Of a stretch of 64,000 bases of DNA, positions 26,432 through 35,332 are shown piece by piece (positions within the stretch are counted from its first letter, which is position 1; every line of letters begins with the position of its first letter). Where the stretch lies: positions 186,001 through 250,000 of the forward strand of contig CAZMTK010000001.1 in the NCBI GenBank assembly GCA_964569245.1, in the 5' to 3' direction. The DNA comes from JAAYTY01 sp964569245 (GTDB lineage Bacteria > Fermentibacterota > Fermentibacteria > Fermentibacterales > Fermentibacteraceae). The notes below the pieces were generated by a model. The model saw only the letters and a program-made list of their open reading frames with translations. It had not been told where the DNA came from and ran no database searches. Both the position numbers and the translations under genes were made by a program.

Positions 26432-27511
26432 TTGCCTCTCGATGTCAGGGATATCCTTCAGAAGGCAATATCGGAAGGCGCCAGCGACATCCATCTGAAG
26501 GTGGACTCCCCTCCGGTCATCAGGGTGGCCGGGACGATCAGAAAGCTGCAGGAGGAGCCCCTCAGCCGGGAGGATACCTTCAGGATAGCATTCGAGCTGA
26601 TGAGCGAGGAGCACAGAGGCCTGTTCCAGCGCAGGAACGAGGTGGACTTCGCGTTCAGCCTCGGCGGCCTCTCGCGGTTCAGGATGAACATCTTCAGATC
26701 CAGGGGGGCGGTTCAGCTCTCCATAAGGGTCGTCCCCCTGGAGATCCCGGACATCAAGGATCTCAATCTCCCCGCCAAGCTGTCCGAGATAGCGATGCTG
26801 AAGAGGGGACTGATCCTCATCACGGGACCCACCGGTTCGGGCAAGTCCACCACCCTGGCGGCCATGACGGAGATCATCAACAGGAACCGAAGCGCGCACA
26901 TCGTGACGATCGAGGATCCGATCGAGTTCCTCTTCCAGGACAGGAACTCCATCATTACGCAGCGCGAACTGGGCCAGGACACGCAGTCAATGGCGACGGC
27001 GCTCAACAACGTGTTCAGGGAGGATCCAGACGTCATCCTGATAGGGGAGATACGCGACAGGGAGACGCTCGAGACCGCACTGGTGGCAAGCGAGACCGGA
27101 CACCTCGTCATGGGTACACTGCACACATCGGGAGCCGCCGCCACGGTTTGCAGGATAATCGACATGTTCCCCGGCTACCAGCAGCAGCAGATCCGCACGC
27201 AGCTCTCCGGCGTCCTGCAGGCCGTGATCTCCATGAAGCTCCTATCGAGGGTCGACAGGCCCGGCCTCATCCCGGCGGTCGAGCTGCTGGTCGTCACCCC
27301 GCTGGTTCGCGACCTCATCCTGGTCAGTGGCCGCGAGAAGGAGCTGCCAGACGCCATGGAGCGGGGCAGGCTTCAGTACGGCATGATCACCCTGGACTCG
27401 GAGCTCGCGAGGCTCTACAAGAAGGGCATGATCTCCGAGGAGGACGCGCTGGCCTCGGCTTCGAACCCCGGCGATCTCGCGCTGAAGATCAGCGGACTGA
27501 TGCATGGATAG
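26432..27511 (+). CDS. pilT: Type IV pilus retraction ATPase PilT-like
   Basis: A 359-residue hexameric ATPase of the GspE superfamily that powers pilus retraction. It has the PilT N-terminal PAS-like domain (ASDIHLKVDSPPVIRVAG), Walker A GPTGSGKST (132-140), Asp box TIEDPIEFLF, Walker B VILIGEIRD and His box LVMGTLHTSGA. The C-terminus keeps GMITLDSELARL. The AIRNLIRE region reads LVRDLILVSGRE, slightly degenerate. The start is TTG at 26432 with AAGGAGG upstream. No other pilus genes are in the window. The stop overlaps the start of the next gene, a degenerate signalling protein. Confidence 0.9.
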   Translation: MPLDVRDILQKAISEGASDIHLKVDSPPVIRVAGTIRKLQEEPLSREDTFRIAFELMSEEHRGLFQRRNEVDFAFSLGGLSRFRMNIFRSRGAVQLSIRVVPLEIPDIKDLNLPAKLSEIAMLKRGLILITGPTGSGKSTTLAAMTEIINRNRSAHIVTIEDPIEFLFQDRNSIITQRELGQDTQSMATALNNVFREDPDVILIGEIRDRETLETALVASETGHLVMGTLHTSGAAATVCRIIDMFPGYQQQQIRTQLSGVLQAVISMKLLSRVDRPGLIPAVELLVVTPLVRDLILVSGREKELPDAMERGRLQYGMITLDSELARLYKKGMISEEDALASASNPGDLALKISGLMHG

Positions 27512-29504
27512 AGAGCAGGCGGGGCGTCTCGCGGAAGGGATCGTTCCTCCCTGCTGCATCGTCTCCCCCGACGGCTCCGTTCTCGCGGTCAACGGCGCCA
27601 TGGCCCTTCTCGACCCGGATCTGACCCCCGGCGTCGAGGCGGGGCTGGCGCGGACCTCCGCTCTCCGCCGCTCGGCTTCGGCGGCGATCACGCTGACCGG
27701 CGGCCAGGAGCTGCTCGTCTTCGGATCTGCCGAGGGCGTCCCCGGCGTCGAGCTGGCGGAGGAGCTGTCGTCTCTCGTCAGGAGCCTTTCGGGGATATCC
27801 TCAGAGCAGAGAGAGATCCTCCTCGGACTCGTTCGGGGCTCCCACTGGAGCGGCAGGGGAAGGCGTGCGAAGCTCACACCGGTGGGCATCTCCGACATCG
27901 CATGGCAGGCCTGGAGGGTGGCCAGGCCGTCCGCCCAGGCCAGGGGGGTGTCGCTCCTCTGCCCTGCGACGGAGGTCAGGGGAAACGTCCTGGCCGACAG
28001 GGCGATCCTTCTGTCCTGCGTCAACGACATGCTCCTCGACTCGATATCATCCTCGCTCCAGGGCGAGCAGGTGATACTCTCCGCATCCTTCGGCGAGAGA
28101 GCAGCCTGGCTCGAGGCAGCATGCTCCTGCTCGGGTGAGCCTTCGTGCGCGGGCCGTGTCGGAAGCGCGGCCAGGGCCATGGGGGGGAGGCTGTCATGGC
28201 GGGCCCGGCCCTCCGGCGGGCGCCTGCTTCGCCTGACTCTTTCTCCCTCCTGGGGCAACAGGTTCTCCGACCTGACAGGCGTTCCGGCATCCCTGCCCGG
28301 CTCGGAAGTTCCGGCGGCGGACCGCATGTGCCGCCGGAGACACTCGGCGGGAAGGCCGTGCTGGGCGGGGGCCAGTCTCGACGGGACCGGCTGCAGGTCG
28401 TGCATGGCTTTCAAGATGGACCGGGCGCTGCTCTCCTCGCTCCCTACGTGCGTGCTGCTCGCATCCAGCGACGAGGCGATGCTCCATCTGATTCCGCGCT
28501 GCCTTGTGACGAGGGCCGGGTATGCTGTCGTACCGGTTCCCGGGGGCAGGGATCTCAGGGCCCTGGCAGCCGAGCTGAGGCCTGATCTGGTGATAATAGA
28601 CGACTACCTGACAGATTCCGAGGCGGAGGTCCTCAAGTCCGACCTTTGCGACTTCCCGGAGACCAGCGGGATTCCCGTGATCACTCTCTCCGAGGTTCCA
28701 TCGGGGAAGGACTGGGTTCTGGTGAAGCCTTTCGACGACGCTGCTCTCGTTTCGTCAGCCAATCTGGCCATTCTCTCCGGCAGAGGGTTCCGGACCGCCG
28801 AGACATCGCTGCGGCCTGCGGTTCTATTCTGGGCTTCCAGACCGGGTGTGCTGCGCATGCTCGGCGAGATGCTTCTCGATTTCGGGCTGATGCCCGTCTC
28901 GGCCAGGGGCGCTTTCGACCTCATGGCACTCGCGAGACGCCTGGGTCCGCACCTCCTGGTAATGGAGTCCGAGCTGGGCTCCATAGACGCCCGCAGCGTG
29001 GCGGCGCTCCTGGGAGACGACCCTGTCCTCGCCGGCCTTCCCTTCCTTCTCTTGGGCGGCGATCCCGGCTGGTCGAAGAGCCGCTTCTCGATGAGGCTCC
29101 CCCCGGACGCCCCGGCGCCCGAGGTGGAGATGGCGGTCAGGAACCTCCTGAGGGCATCGGGTGTCCGCATCCCGCCGCTTCTGGTGGTCGAGGACGACTC
29201 CCTGCTCGAGATACTGCAAGCCGCCTTCAGCGACAGGTACGGCTACAGGTGCCCGGTGTCCGACTCTCCTGAACCGGCCCTGGTAGCTACTGCTGACACA
29301 GTCATATACCAGGGCGGCTTCCCGCCCGCCGGGATCTTCCGGGAGGAGTGGAGAGACACCCAGCTGATAGTCATCGGCGGGCCGCCCACGGACATACCCT
29401 CGGAACAGATCGCCAGCCAGGTGAGGATCGAAGCTGCCGGCTTCTCCCTGCCAGCGCTCTGGGAGGCTCTGGACACGGGGAAATGGACGGATCCCGGTGT
29501 TTGA
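27504..29504 (+). CDS. Degenerate sensor/multi-receiver signalling protein
   Basis: A 666-residue soluble protein. Residues 5-60 are PAS-like (CCIVSPDGSVLAVNG). About 100-260 resembles a HATPase of a histidine kinase but lacks clear N, G1 and G2 boxes. A cysteine cluster follows at about 275-305 (MCRRRHS, RPCW, GCRSC), which could bind a metal. Residues 312-420 form a receiver-like domain with a phosphoacceptor-type Asp (VIIDDYL, about 366) and the conserved Lys (VLVKPFDD, about 408). A second (about 440-555) and a third (about 555-660, LLVVEDDSLLEIL) receiver-like unit lack some acidic-pocket residues. The ATG overlaps the pilT stop. Probably a pilus or motility regulator, inferred from position. 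Confidence 0.6.
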   Translation: MDREQAGRLAEGIVPPCCIVSPDGSVLAVNGAMALLDPDLTPGVEAGLARTSALRRSASAAITLTGGQELLVFGSAEGVPGVELAEELSSLVRSLSGISSEQREILLGLVRGSHWSGRGRRAKLTPVGISDIAWQAWRVARPSAQARGVSLLCPATEVRGNVLADRAILLSCVNDMLLDSISSSLQGEQVILSASFGERAAWLEAACSCSGEPSCAGRVGSAARAMGGRLSWRARPSGGRLLRLTLSPSWGNRFSDLTGVPASLPGSEVPAADRMCRRRHSAGRPCWAGASLDGTGCRSCMAFKMDRALLSSLPTCVLLASSDEAMLHLIPRCLVTRAGYAVVPVPGGRDLRALAAELRPDLVIIDDYLTDSEAEVLKSDLCDFPETSGIPVITLSEVPSGKDWVLVKPFDDAALVSSANLAILSGRGFRTAETSLRPAVLFWASRPGVLRMLGEMLLDFGLMPVSARGAFDLMALARRLGPHLLVMESELGSIDARSVAALLGDDPVLAGLPFLLLGGDPGWSKSRFSMRLPPDAPAPEVEMAVRNLLRASGVRIPPLLVVEDDSLLEILQAAFSDRYGYRCPVSDSPEPALVATADTVIYQGGFPPAGIFREEWRDTQLIVIGGPPTDIPSEQIASQVRIEAAGFSLPALWEALDTGKWTDPGV

Positions 29505-30333
29505 AGTCCCACTCTGGCTCGCATCGCTCTTCTTTCTCGTGGCGCTTCTCGCCGCAGACAGGATGCGGCGGCGGCTGAACGACTGCAGGAGGCGCCTCGA
29601 ACTCGCCGGAAAGGAGCTCGAGGCCGCGCGCGCCGAGATAGCCGAGGCAGACAGGCTGCGCTCCGAGATCCTGTCCAGGATCGGATCCGCCCTCCGCAAG
29701 CCCCTCGCATCCATAAGGACTGCAGCGGAGGAGGTCAGCAGGCCCTTCGAGTGTCCCGACTGGGTCAAGGAGCAGCTCCAGCTCCTGTCCAACGAGGTCG
29801 AGAACATAAGCAGCTTCATAAACCTCATAGGGGAGATATCGAGCGTGGAGACCCTGCCGGCAGGGAGGGACCAGGCCAGGGTCGTAGCCGACGTCGTGGA
29901 TCTTGAGGGCCTTCTCGTGGACGTGGTCCAGTCCGCCGGAGGAAGGCTGGCCGAGAAGGGCGTCTCTCTGGCTGCGGCTATAGATCCGGAGATAGTCGTG
30001 CTGGGCGAGGAGCGGTACCTCCGTCAGGCCGTGCAGTCACTGGTCGAGGAGGCGGTCAGACACGCAGGAAGGGGCAGCATCCTGCAGGTGGACCTCAGCG
30101 CCATGGACGGCCATGCGAGGCTGGTGCTCGACCACAGGGGGCCCTCCGACACCGAAGACTCCGGCACGGCCCTGGGCACCGAGCTGGCGAGGCAGATACT
30201 GGGCGCCCACGGAGGGAGGCTCCTGGAGGGCTCGCACAGAGGGCAGTTCACGGCTTCGCTGCCTGTCGCGGAGAGGCGTCCGGGGCCGGGAGAGGGTGGT
30301 GCGGTTGAACCGGGCTATATTCAGGAAGTATGA
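29497..30333 (+). CDS. Histidine-kinase-like protein lacking the phosphoacceptor histidine
   Basis: A 278-residue membrane-anchored protein: one hydrophobic helix (residues 5-20), a coiled-coil (24-60), a DHp-like helix, then a HATPase-like domain. The H-box reads GSALRKPLASI, so the position normally held by His is Ser64. The N-box reads QSLVEEAV, with both usual asparagines replaced, and the G1 box (VLDHRGPSD) is weak, while G2 (GTALGTELARQILGAHGG) is recognisable. It should not autophosphorylate in the usual way and may be a scaffold or pseudokinase partner of the preceding receiver protein. The GTG start at 29497 overlaps that gene by 8 nt. Confidence 0.65.
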   Translation: MFEVPLWLASLFFLVALLAADRMRRRLNDCRRRLELAGKELEAARAEIAEADRLRSEILSRIGSALRKPLASIRTAAEEVSRPFECPDWVKEQLQLLSNEVENISSFINLIGEISSVETLPAGRDQARVVADVVDLEGLLVDVVQSAGGRLAEKGVSLAAAIDPEIVVLGEERYLRQAVQSLVEEAVRHAGRGSILQVDLSAMDGHARLVLDHRGPSDTEDSGTALGTELARQILGAHGGRLLEGSHRGQFTASLPVAERRPGPGEGGAVEPGYIQEV

Positions 30334-31675
30334 CATCCGGGGCCTCTTCCCGGAGGATCTCGACGCAGACACCGTGACTCGGCTCGGTTGGGCGGCCGGC
30401 ATGCTAGCCGGGGGCGAATCCGGTACCCTGGCGGTGGGTCGCGACTGCAGGCTGTCCGGGGGCCGGATCTTCGAGTGGTTCTCCGGCGGCGCGTGCTCGG
30501 CGGGGTGCCGCGTGCTCGACCTCGGTGTGCAGACCACCCCGATGACCTATTTCGCTGCTCACATCCTCTCGCCTGATGCGACGGCCATGATAACGGGAAG
30601 CCACAATCCCCCGGCCTACAACGGCTTGAAGCTGATGAAGGGCCTGCACACGCTCCACGACGGCGAAATCCAGAAGATCAGGGAGATCGCCGAGTCCGCA
30701 CCGGAGGAGATGCAGAACCGATGCGCCGTCGACAGTGTCTCGGTCGCCGACCGCTATGCCGAGAGACTCGTTTCGGAATTCGCCTTCGAGCGCTCCTTCA
30801 CCGTGGTGGTGGATGCCGGGAACGGTACCGGAGGGGGCATCGCCTGCAGGGTGCTGGAAGCGCTTGGATGCAGGGTAGTCCCGCTTTTCTGCGAGATGGA
30901 CGGCGGCTTTCCGAACCACCATCCCGACCCCACTGTAGAGGAGAACCTCTCCGCGCTCAAGCGCGAGGTCCTGGAGCGGGGGGCGGACCTGGGCATGGCC
31001 TTCGACGGTGATGCCGACAGACTGGGCCTGGTGGACGACCGGGGCAGGACGGTCTTCGGAGACCGGACGCTGGTGCTGCTGGCGAGATCTCTTCTGGAGA
31101 CCTATCCCGGTGCTGCCGTGCTGTCGGAGGTCAAGGCATCGTCTGTCTTCTTCTCGGAGGTCGGGAAGGCAGGCGGCAGGCCGGTCATGTGTCCTACCGG
31201 GCATTCGATCATCAAGGAGGCCATGACGAAGGAGGGAGCCCTGCTCGCCGGAGAGATGAGCGGCCACATCTTCTTCCGGGACAGATACTACGGCTATGAC
31301 GACGCCCTCTACGCGGCTCTCCGCCTCCTGGAGCTTGTATCCAGGTCCGGAAGGAGGCTCTCGGAGCTGCTGGACACAGTTCCTCCCATGCACTCGACTC
31401 CCGAGATCAGGGAGGAGTGCTCCGAGGAACAGAAGTTCGAGATCGTGGATAGAATCCGCAGGTCTCTCTCAGGAAGATTCAGAGTGACCGACATAGACGG
31501 TGTCAGGGTTGAATTTCCGCACGGCTGGGGACTGGTCAGGGCGTCGAATACCCAGCCCGTCCTGGTGCTGAGGTTCGAGGCCGACGATCCCGGGGAGATG
31601 AGGAAGTACGAGGCTTTGATCCGCTCGGAGATCGAAGAGGCGAGAAGGGGGCTCGATGTCCAGGGAGCGCATTGA
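30305..31675 (+). CDS. Phosphomannomutase/phosphoglucomutase
   Basis: About 456 residues of the alpha-D-phosphohexomutase family, interconverting hexose 1- and 6-phosphates for glycan precursors. It starts NRAIFRKYDIRG, the usual N-terminus, and has the active-site serine loop ITGSHNPP, the metal loop FDGDADR, the sugar loop GEMSGH and the phosphate-binding C-terminal RASNTQPVLVLRFEA. Frame-compatible starts are GTG 30296, GTG 30299 and TTG 30305. TTG is preferred because GGGAGAGGG then lies at a normal distance and the length matches relatives. It overlaps the kinase-like gene upstream and moxR downstream. Confidence 0.88.
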   Translation: MNRAIFRKYDIRGLFPEDLDADTVTRLGWAAGMLAGGESGTLAVGRDCRLSGGRIFEWFSGGACSAGCRVLDLGVQTTPMTYFAAHILSPDATAMITGSHNPPAYNGLKLMKGLHTLHDGEIQKIREIAESAPEEMQNRCAVDSVSVADRYAERLVSEFAFERSFTVVVDAGNGTGGGIACRVLEALGCRVVPLFCEMDGGFPNHHPDPTVEENLSALKREVLERGADLGMAFDGDADRLGLVDDRGRTVFGDRTLVLLARSLLETYPGAAVLSEVKASSVFFSEVGKAGGRPVMCPTGHSIIKEAMTKEGALLAGEMSGHIFFRDRYYGYDDALYAALRLLELVSRSGRRLSELLDTVPPMHSTPEIREECSEEQKFEIVDRIRRSLSGRFRVTDIDGVRVEFPHGWGLVRASNTQPVLVLRFEADDPGEMRKYEALIRSEIEEARRGLDVQGAH

Positions 31676-32648
31676 GAGGATCGAGAAGGCGATCCGCGAG
31701 AGAGAGACTCTCGTGGAGAGGCTCAGGGACGAGTTTTCCAGGGTGATCGTGGGGCAGGAGGAGTTCCGGATGGGACTTCTGACGGCACTCTTCTGCGACG
31801 GGCATGCGCTTATCGAGGGCGTGCCGGGCCTGGCGAAGACCCTCGCCGCCAGAACCCTCGCCTCGTGCCTCGACGCCTCGTTCTCCAGAATCCAGTTCAC
31901 GCCCGACCTGCTCCCGGCCGATCTGACGGGGACGATGGTCTTCCTGCCGGAGAAGGGGACCTTCGAGGCGAGAAGGGGCCCTGTCTTCACCCAGATACTG
32001 CTCGCCGACGAGATAAACAGAGCTCCGGCAAAGGTCCAGAGCGCCCTTCTCGAGGCGATGCAGGAGAGACAGGTGACCTTCGGCGGCACAACGCACCCTC
32101 TTCCCAGGCCCTTCTTCGTCATGGCCACCCAGAATCCCATCGAGCAGGAGGGGACCTACCCGCTGCCGGAGGCCCAGGTTGACAGGTTCCTCGTGAAGCT
32201 CAAGGTGGACTACCCGTCGGCGGATGAGGAGCTCGCGATCCTCGAGAGGATGGGCGCGCCAGAGCCGCCCAGGGCCGCCGCCGTAATGGACCCGAACACG
32301 CTCATGGAGCTGCAGAGGCTTTCGGCCGAGGTGGTGGTCGAGCGGAGCGTGCTCGAATACATGGTGAGGATTGTCACTGCCACGAGATTCCCGCGCCAGG
32401 CCGGCCTCCAGGAGATAGCCGATCTCATCAGCTACGGCGCCAGCCCCCGCGGAACTCTTTGCCTCCAGGCAGCCAGCAGGGCCAGGGCTCTCCTCGAGGG
32501 TCAGGGCTACGTCACTCCGGACATAGTGAAGCAGGTCGCTCCAGACGTCCTCAGACACAGGATAATACTCTCCTTCGAAGCGGAGGCCGAGCAGGTCGGC
32601 GTCGAGGAGGTCGTCAAGACTATCCTGGGCCGGGTTCCGGTTAAGTAG
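31656..32648 (+). CDS. MoxR family AAA+ ATPase
   Basis: A 330-residue AAA+ chaperone-like ATPase that heads a Bat operon. Walker A is GVPGLAKT, Walker B is LLADEINRAP, followed by sensor I ATQNPIEQEGTYPLPEAQVDRF, which is diagnostic of MoxR. Members act with von Willebrand factor A proteins in assembling or activating envelope or metal-enzyme complexes. The ATG at 31656 has AAGGGGG upstream and overlaps the phosphohexomutase end by 20 nt. Confidence 0.92.
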   Translation: MSRERIERIEKAIRERETLVERLRDEFSRVIVGQEEFRMGLLTALFCDGHALIEGVPGLAKTLAARTLASCLDASFSRIQFTPDLLPADLTGTMVFLPEKGTFEARRGPVFTQILLADEINRAPAKVQSALLEAMQERQVTFGGTTHPLPRPFFVMATQNPIEQEGTYPLPEAQVDRFLVKLKVDYPSADEELAILERMGAPEPPRAAAVMDPNTLMELQRLSAEVVVERSVLEYMVRIVTATRFPRQAGLQEIADLISYGASPRGTLCLQAASRARALLEGQGYVTPDIVKQVAPDVLRHRIILSFEAEAEQVGVEEVVKTILGRVPVK

Positions 32649-32670
32649 CCGGGTCGGACGGGCCTTCGCA

Positions 32671-33555
32671 ATGGAGAACGTCCACAGCCTGTTCAGGCGC
32701 GTAAGGCGGCTGGAGATCCGCACGCGCCGACTGGTCGAGCAGCTTGTCGGCGGCGAGTACCGCTCCATCTTCCGCGGACAGGGCATGGAGTTCTCCGAGT
32801 TCAGGGCCTACAACGAGGGAGACGACACAAGGCTCATAGACTGGAACGTCACTGCTCGCACCGGCACGCCCTTCGTGAAGGTCCTCACCGAGGAGAGGGA
32901 GCTCCAGGTGCTCCTCATGCTGGACCTCTCGGGAAGCCTCAGGTTCGGCTCGATCAGCCTCACGAAGGAGGAGAGAGTCGCCGAGGTGGCTGCACTTCTG
33001 GCCCTCGCTGCGGTCCGCAACGGCGACCGTGTGGGACTTCTGACCTTCGCCGACGACATCATCGAATACGTTCCGCCCGACAAGGGAAGGATCCATGCCA
33101 TGGTCGTCGTCCAGAAGGTCCTTGAGAGCAGGGGCAGGCAGGCTCAGGCCGACATCGACAGGGCGCTCTCCAGAGTGGGGAGGATCCTGCACCGGCGTGC
33201 TCTCATCTTCCTGATAAGCGACTTCAGGTCCTGGGGGAGGCCGAAGCTCCTGCGCGCAGCCTCCGCGAGGCACGACCTCGTCGGGATACACGTCTTCGAC
33301 CCCAGGGAGCTCAGCGTTCCATCCATAGGCCGCATACGCTTCAAGGATCCGGAGACCGGCCGCGTGCAGCTCGTCGATACCGGCTCCCGCTCCTGGAGGA
33401 AGGGCTTCGCCTCGCGCGTAGCCGCCCTGCAGGCCGAGAGGGAGGCCCTCAGCAGGCAGAACGCCTTCGATCTCGTGAGCATCTCGACCGCCGACGACCT
33501 GGTCCTCCCTCTGAGGCGGTTCTTCGAGACGAGAAGGAGGAGGCGGCACCACTGA
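32671..33555 (+). CDS. DUF58 domain protein of the MoxR/Bat operon
   Basis: A 294-residue soluble protein with the DUF58 signature EFSEFRAYNEGDDTRLIDW followed by a degenerate VWA-like fold (LLMLDLSGSL, then IFLISDFRSWG). DUF58 proteins nearly always follow moxR. The start at 32671 (ATG) is 22 nt after moxR, and the stop forms a TGATG junction with the next gene. The role is assumed to be as partner of the ATPase. Confidence 0.88.
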   Translation: MENVHSLFRRVRRLEIRTRRLVEQLVGGEYRSIFRGQGMEFSEFRAYNEGDDTRLIDWNVTARTGTPFVKVLTEERELQVLLMLDLSGSLRFGSISLTKEERVAEVAALLALAAVRNGDRVGLLTFADDIIEYVPPDKGRIHAMVVVQKVLESRGRQAQADIDRALSRVGRILHRRALIFLISDFRSWGRPKLLRAASARHDLVGIHVFDPRELSVPSIGRIRFKDPETGRVQLVDTGSRSWRKGFASRVAALQAEREALSRQNAFDLVSISTADDLVLPLRRFFETRRRRRHH

Positions 33556-34403
33556 TGCGGCTGTCTCTGCCGGCTTCCCTGCTGTGCCTCTCGTCCGGCC
33601 TTTCGGCCGCAGGCCTCGGTGCAGCCACGGTGGTGGACTACGGGGCTCCCGCAGGCTGGGATGTCGAGCCTGCGGTGCCCGACTCGTCCTGGGCCCTTCT
33701 GGAGCAGAACGGGGGCGAGATTACGCTCGTACCGCTCGCGCTGGACACGATCGCCCTCCCTGCGCTAAGGGCGTGGAACGGTTCCGACACCCTGCTCCTC
33801 GACCCTCCGCTGCTAGTGGTAGAGAGGACGATGCCGGACACCTCGTACGCTGTGAGCCCGTTCCCGGCGCCGGCGCCGTTCGTCATACCTCCGGGATTCC
33901 CCGAGGACTACCTAGAGGCGCACAGGTTCTGGCTTCTGTGGGGCGAACCCCCCGGAAGCCTGCTGGCGCCCGTTCTGGCCGGGGCGGCGGCTGTCGCTGC
34001 CTTGGCGGCGCTCTTCGTGCTCGCCAGGCGCCGCAGGAAGACTCTCCCCGCCGCGGACTCGCCCGGCATGGAGACAGGCTCCGCTCTTCCGGCGAGGATG
34101 AGGGCGCTGCTCGACTGCCCGGCAATGGCGGCAGGAGACTGGAAGGCCCTCTTCACCGAGATCGACAGGCTCATGAGAGCTCTTGTAGAGGCCAGGTTCA
34201 GGCTGGACACCAGCGCCCTCACGTATCGCCAGATGGGCTCCGAGATGAAGGGCAGGCCCGACTGGAAGCGCTTCGCCGAGGACTTCTCGTCGGTGATCCG
34301 CGAGGTGACGCTGCAGCGCTACGCCGGATGGGGCACCACGAGGGACGAGGCGGGCGCGCTGATCCGCGCGATGGCCGATTCCGCCGAGAGGTGGCTCAAG
34401 TGA
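33555..34403 (+). CDS. DUF4381-like membrane protein of the Bat operon
   Basis: A 282-residue protein with a signal peptide (about 1-22), an extracytoplasmic beta-rich domain, a single membrane helix at about 133-155 (LLAPVLAGAAAVAALAAL) and a basic, helical cytoplasmic tail containing SALTYRQMG and a tryptophan-containing WKRFAEDFSSV. This matches the DUF4381/BatE-type protein commonly placed between DUF58 and BatA genes. TGATG and GTGA overlaps tie it to both neighbours. Confidence 0.72.
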   Translation: MRLSLPASLLCLSSGLSAAGLGAATVVDYGAPAGWDVEPAVPDSSWALLEQNGGEITLVPLALDTIALPALRAWNGSDTLLLDPPLLVVERTMPDTSYAVSPFPAPAPFVIPPGFPEDYLEAHRFWLLWGEPPGSLLAPVLAGAAAVAALAALFVLARRRRKTLPAADSPGMETGSALPARMRALLDCPAMAAGDWKALFTEIDRLMRALVEARFRLDTSALTYRQMGSEMKGRPDWKRFAEDFSSVIREVTLQRYAGWGTTRDEAGALIRAMADSAERWLK

Positions 34404-35332
34404 CGAGGCTGGCTTTCTGGCCCGCGCTGCTGATCCTGCCGGTGATCGCCGTTGCGGTCCGCACAGCCGCGCGGAGATCCACCCAGCGTGCACAGGCCTT
34501 CACCGGGCCCTTCGGTTCGGGGGAAGCGCTGTCCGATGCGAGGTTCGTTCCCTCGGCGCTTCTGTGGGTGTCGATCACGCTGCTCACGGTGGCACTGGCC
34601 CGCCCGCAGAGCGGCTTCGAGAGGCTTCCGGAAGCGGGCGAGGGAGTGGACATAGTCATCACGCTCGACGTATCGGGCAGCATGCTCGCGGACGACTACG
34701 CCCCGACGCGCCTCGCCGCCGCGAAGGAAGCCGCGCTTTCCTTCATCGAAGGCCGGCCGACGGACAGGATCGGGCTCGTGGTGTACGCCGCCCAGCCACT
34801 CTCGCTCTGCCCTCCCACCCTGGACCACACGACGCTCTCCAGGTTCGTCAGCAAGGCGTCCATCGGGAACCTCCCCGACGGGACCGCCGTAGGAGCGGGG
34901 CTGGCGGTAGCGGCAAGGGGGCTCGAATACTCGCAGACGGCCCGCAGGGTCATCATTCTCATCTCGGACGGGATGGACAACGCCGGCCTGGTGAGCCCCA
35001 CCGACGTGGCACGGGCGATAAGAACGCTCCACGGTGACAGCCTGAGGGTGTACACGGTCGCCATAGGCACCGAGTCCAACATGTACGGAGTTGATGTCCC
35101 CACGCTCTCTCAGGTGGCGTCCATCACCGGCGGCCGGCTTTTCGACGCTGGTTCTCCGGAAGACCTGCAGGACGTCTATTCTGCAATAGACTCGCTGGAG
35201 GCGTCCACGCTCCCCGAAGAGGGTCTCTTCGTCTACAGGGACCTGTTCATGCCCTTCCTGGTAGCGGGCCTCGTACTCCTCGTCCTGTCCGAGCTGCTTC
35301 GCTGGCGGGTCATGAAGGTGGTGGGCGACTGA
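34400..35332 (+). CDS. batA: VWA domain membrane protein BatA-like
   Basis: A 310-residue protein with a VWA domain between membrane helices at both ends (about 5-22 and 48-65 at the start, 285-302 at the end). The metal-ion-dependent adhesion site is intact: DVSGSM, then a Thr in PDGTAVG and an Asp in ISDGMDN. It starts at GTG 34400 inside a GTGA overlap. In Bacteroides and spirochaete Bat systems BatA and BatB form a membrane complex linked to stress or oxygen tolerance. Confidence 0.87.
   Translation: MTRLAFWPALLILPVIAVAVRTAARRSTQRAQAFTGPFGSGEALSDARFVPSALLWVSITLLTVALARPQSGFERLPEAGEGVDIVITLDVSGSMLADDYAPTRLAAAKEAALSFIEGRPTDRIGLVVYAAQPLSLCPPTLDHTTLSRFVSKASIGNLPDGTAVGAGLAVAARGLEYSQTARRVIILISDGMDNAGLVSPTDVARAIRTLHGDSLRVYTVAIGTESNMYGVDVPTLSQVASITGGRLFDAGSPEDLQDVYSAIDSLEASTLPEEGLFVYRDLFMPFLVAGLVLLVLSELLRWRVMKVVGD

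Noticed and set aside
29497..30333. Ordinary sensor histidine kinase
   Set aside because: The H-box lacks His and the N-box lacks Asn, so normal autokinase activity is not supported.
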